Assembly (NCBI GenBank): GCA_900770255.1
Contig: CAAGJN010000050.1
Span: 1 to 24,102 of the forward strand
Length of the DNA stretch: 24,102 nt
Reading direction: 5' to 3'
Source of the DNA: Clostridia bacterium
GTDB taxonomy: Bacteria > Bacillota > Clostridia > Oscillospirales > Acutalibacteraceae
Part shown: in pieces, positions 23,280-24,102 of the stretch
Layout: every line of letters begins with the position of its first letter
Position numbering within the stretch: the first letter of the stretch is position 1
Made by a program: the position numbers and the translations under genes
Notes under the pieces: generated by a model
The model's database searches: none
Told to the model about the DNA's origin: nothing
The model's input: the letters and a program-made list of their open reading frames with translations, nothing else

Positions 23280-24076
23280 AGCAAGTATCATTTGAAGAAG
23301 TCAAGCAGCTCGAGCTTGCGATTCTCGCGGACGTGGCGGATTTCTGCGAGAACAACGGTCTTGAATATTTTCTGGCATACGGCACGCTCATCGGGGCAGT
23401 CCGCCACAAGGGCTTTATTCCCTGGGACGACGACATCGATATATGGATGCCCAGAAAAGATTACGATAAATTTCTGAGCTCCTACAAAAGTAAGAGCGGC
23501 TATTACCGCGCCGTCTCTCCCTGCGACAGTATCGCACGCCATTCGATGGTCAAGGTCATCGACACGCGGACCGCGAAAATAGAGCCCTGCATCGATTACA
23601 AGGGCAGCTACCTCGGCGTCGATATCGACATTTTTCCTCTCGACGGCGAGCCCGATTCCGACGAGGAGTTTTTCGCCTGGTACAAAAAGCTTCACAGGCT
23701 TTATATGGAATATTTCTACCTCTGCGTCGATCCGAAAAGCAGCAAAAGCAGCCTGCTTTTCTCCTCTCTGCTCCGGCTCTGCGGAATGACAAAGACAAAG
23801 ATTATGGCGAAAGCCGGAAAGCTCCATTCGCAATACCCCTACGAGAGCTGCGATGTTGTCGGGTCCGTCGAAACGATCTTCAACTCGGAATGTAACCGCT
23901 TCAAAAAGGAATGGTTCGAGAACAGCTTACCGGCTGATTTTGAAGAGTATAAATTCAGGATCCCCTCCGGATATGACAAAATACTCTCCGCGGTTTACGG
24001 CGACTATATGCAGCTTCCGCCCGAGGATCAGCAGGTCACTCACCACTCAAACAACAGTTTCTGGCTGGAAGCATGA
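23276..24076 (+). CDS. LicD-family phosphotransferase
   Basis: A 266-residue cytoplasmic enzyme of the LicD family (nucleotidyltransferase fold). Members transfer phosphocholine, or phosphoribitol-type groups, from a CDP-activated donor to sugars of surface polymers. Diagnostic motifs are AYGTLIGAVRHKGFIPWDDDIDIWMPRKDYDKF (34-66), with metal-binding Asp51-53 and Asp55, and VDIDIFPLDGEP (about 114-125). Length is normal for the family. It overlaps the flippase stop codon and has GGAGGAAAACAT directly before its ATG. Together with the flippase it suggests a decorated cell-wall polymer. Whether the transferred group is choline cannot be seen; no choline uptake or activation genes (licABC) are in the window. 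Confidence 0.93.
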   Translation: MKQVSFEEVKQLELAILADVADFCENNGLEYFLAYGTLIGAVRHKGFIPWDDDIDIWMPRKDYDKFLSSYKSKSGYYRAVSPCDSIARHSMVKVIDTRTAKIEPCIDYKGSYLGVDIDIFPLDGEPDSDEEFFAWYKKLHRLYMEYFYLCVDPKSSKSSLLFSSLLRLCGMTKTKIMAKAGKLHSQYPYESCDVVGSVETIFNSECNRFKKEWFENSLPADFEEYKFRIPSGYDKILSAVYGDYMQLPPEDQQVTHHSNNSFWLEA

Positions 24077-24083
24077 GCCCGAT

Positions 24084-24102
24084 ATGAAGAAATATAAAGT
24101 CG
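24084..24102 (+). CDS. Possible start of the next polysaccharide gene (six codons)
   Basis: After the LicD stop an ATG at 24084 opens MKKYKV and runs off the edge. A GGAAG sequence lies about 12 bases upstream. Many glycerol-3-phosphate cytidylyltransferase-type proteins begin this way and would suit a LicD neighbour, but six residues cannot show it. Confidence 0.3.

Overview
The window looks like the chromosome of an anaerobic Gram-positive bacterium of the class Clostridia, probably an Oscillospirales/Ruminococcaceae-type gut organism. This is inferred from an mreBCD-mrdA-minD cluster, a sensory [FeFe]-hydrogenase module, a LytTR/GHKL two-component pair, GGAGG-type ribosome binding sites, a LicD protein and fairly GC-rich coding DNA. 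No rRNA or marker gene allows a firmer placement.

Layout. (1) Bases 1-6460, minus strand: a cell-shape and division run, in transcription order lipoprotein, mreB, mreC, mreD, mrdA (PBP2), minD, and then the start of a YdcF/SanA-type protein that leaves the window. (2) 6725-8326, minus: an FGGY (xylulokinase-like) sugar kinase with a strong promoter and an operator-like palindrome. (3) 8586-9580: a tRNA-Arg(ACG) gene with promoter and terminator, followed by an AT-rich accessory island. The island holds a second copy of the tRNA 3' end, a small hairpin-rich repeat, and a decayed voltage-gated potassium channel gene that keeps its promoter and terminator. (4) 9596-15118, minus: an L-fucose block headed by an ABC exporter-type half-transporter, then fucU (mutarotase), a rhamnulokinase-family kinase and fucI (isomerase). 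(5) 15288-17335, plus: a LytTR response regulator and a GHKL sensor kinase of AgrA/AgrC type, divergent from the ABC transporter. (6) 17397-19840, minus: a four-gene redox-sensing operon, DRTGG - RsbW-like ATPase - sensory [FeFe] hydrogenase - DRTGG, with a strong promoter and a terminator shared with the sensor kinase. (7) 20158-21673, minus: a two-gene membrane transporter of DUF5058 type. (8) 21951-24102, plus: start of a cell-surface polysaccharide cluster (Wzx-like flippase, LicD transferase, and the first codons of another gene).

How the genes work together. The mre-mrdA-minD genes encode the elongation machinery plus a division-site ATPase. FucU, the kinase and FucI cover anomer exchange, isomerisation of L-fucose to L-fuculose, and phosphorylation; the aldolase and a recognisable fucose importer are not in the window. 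The HydS operon looks like a hydrogen/redox sensor passing its signal to an RsbW-type kinase and DRTGG proteins, without catalytic hydrogenase subunits beside it. No complete new system is evident. The most notable points are the tRNA-linked island with its decayed channel, the stand-alone sensory hydrogenase operon, a MinD lacking both MinC and a membrane-targeting tail, and the exporter-headed fucose operon.
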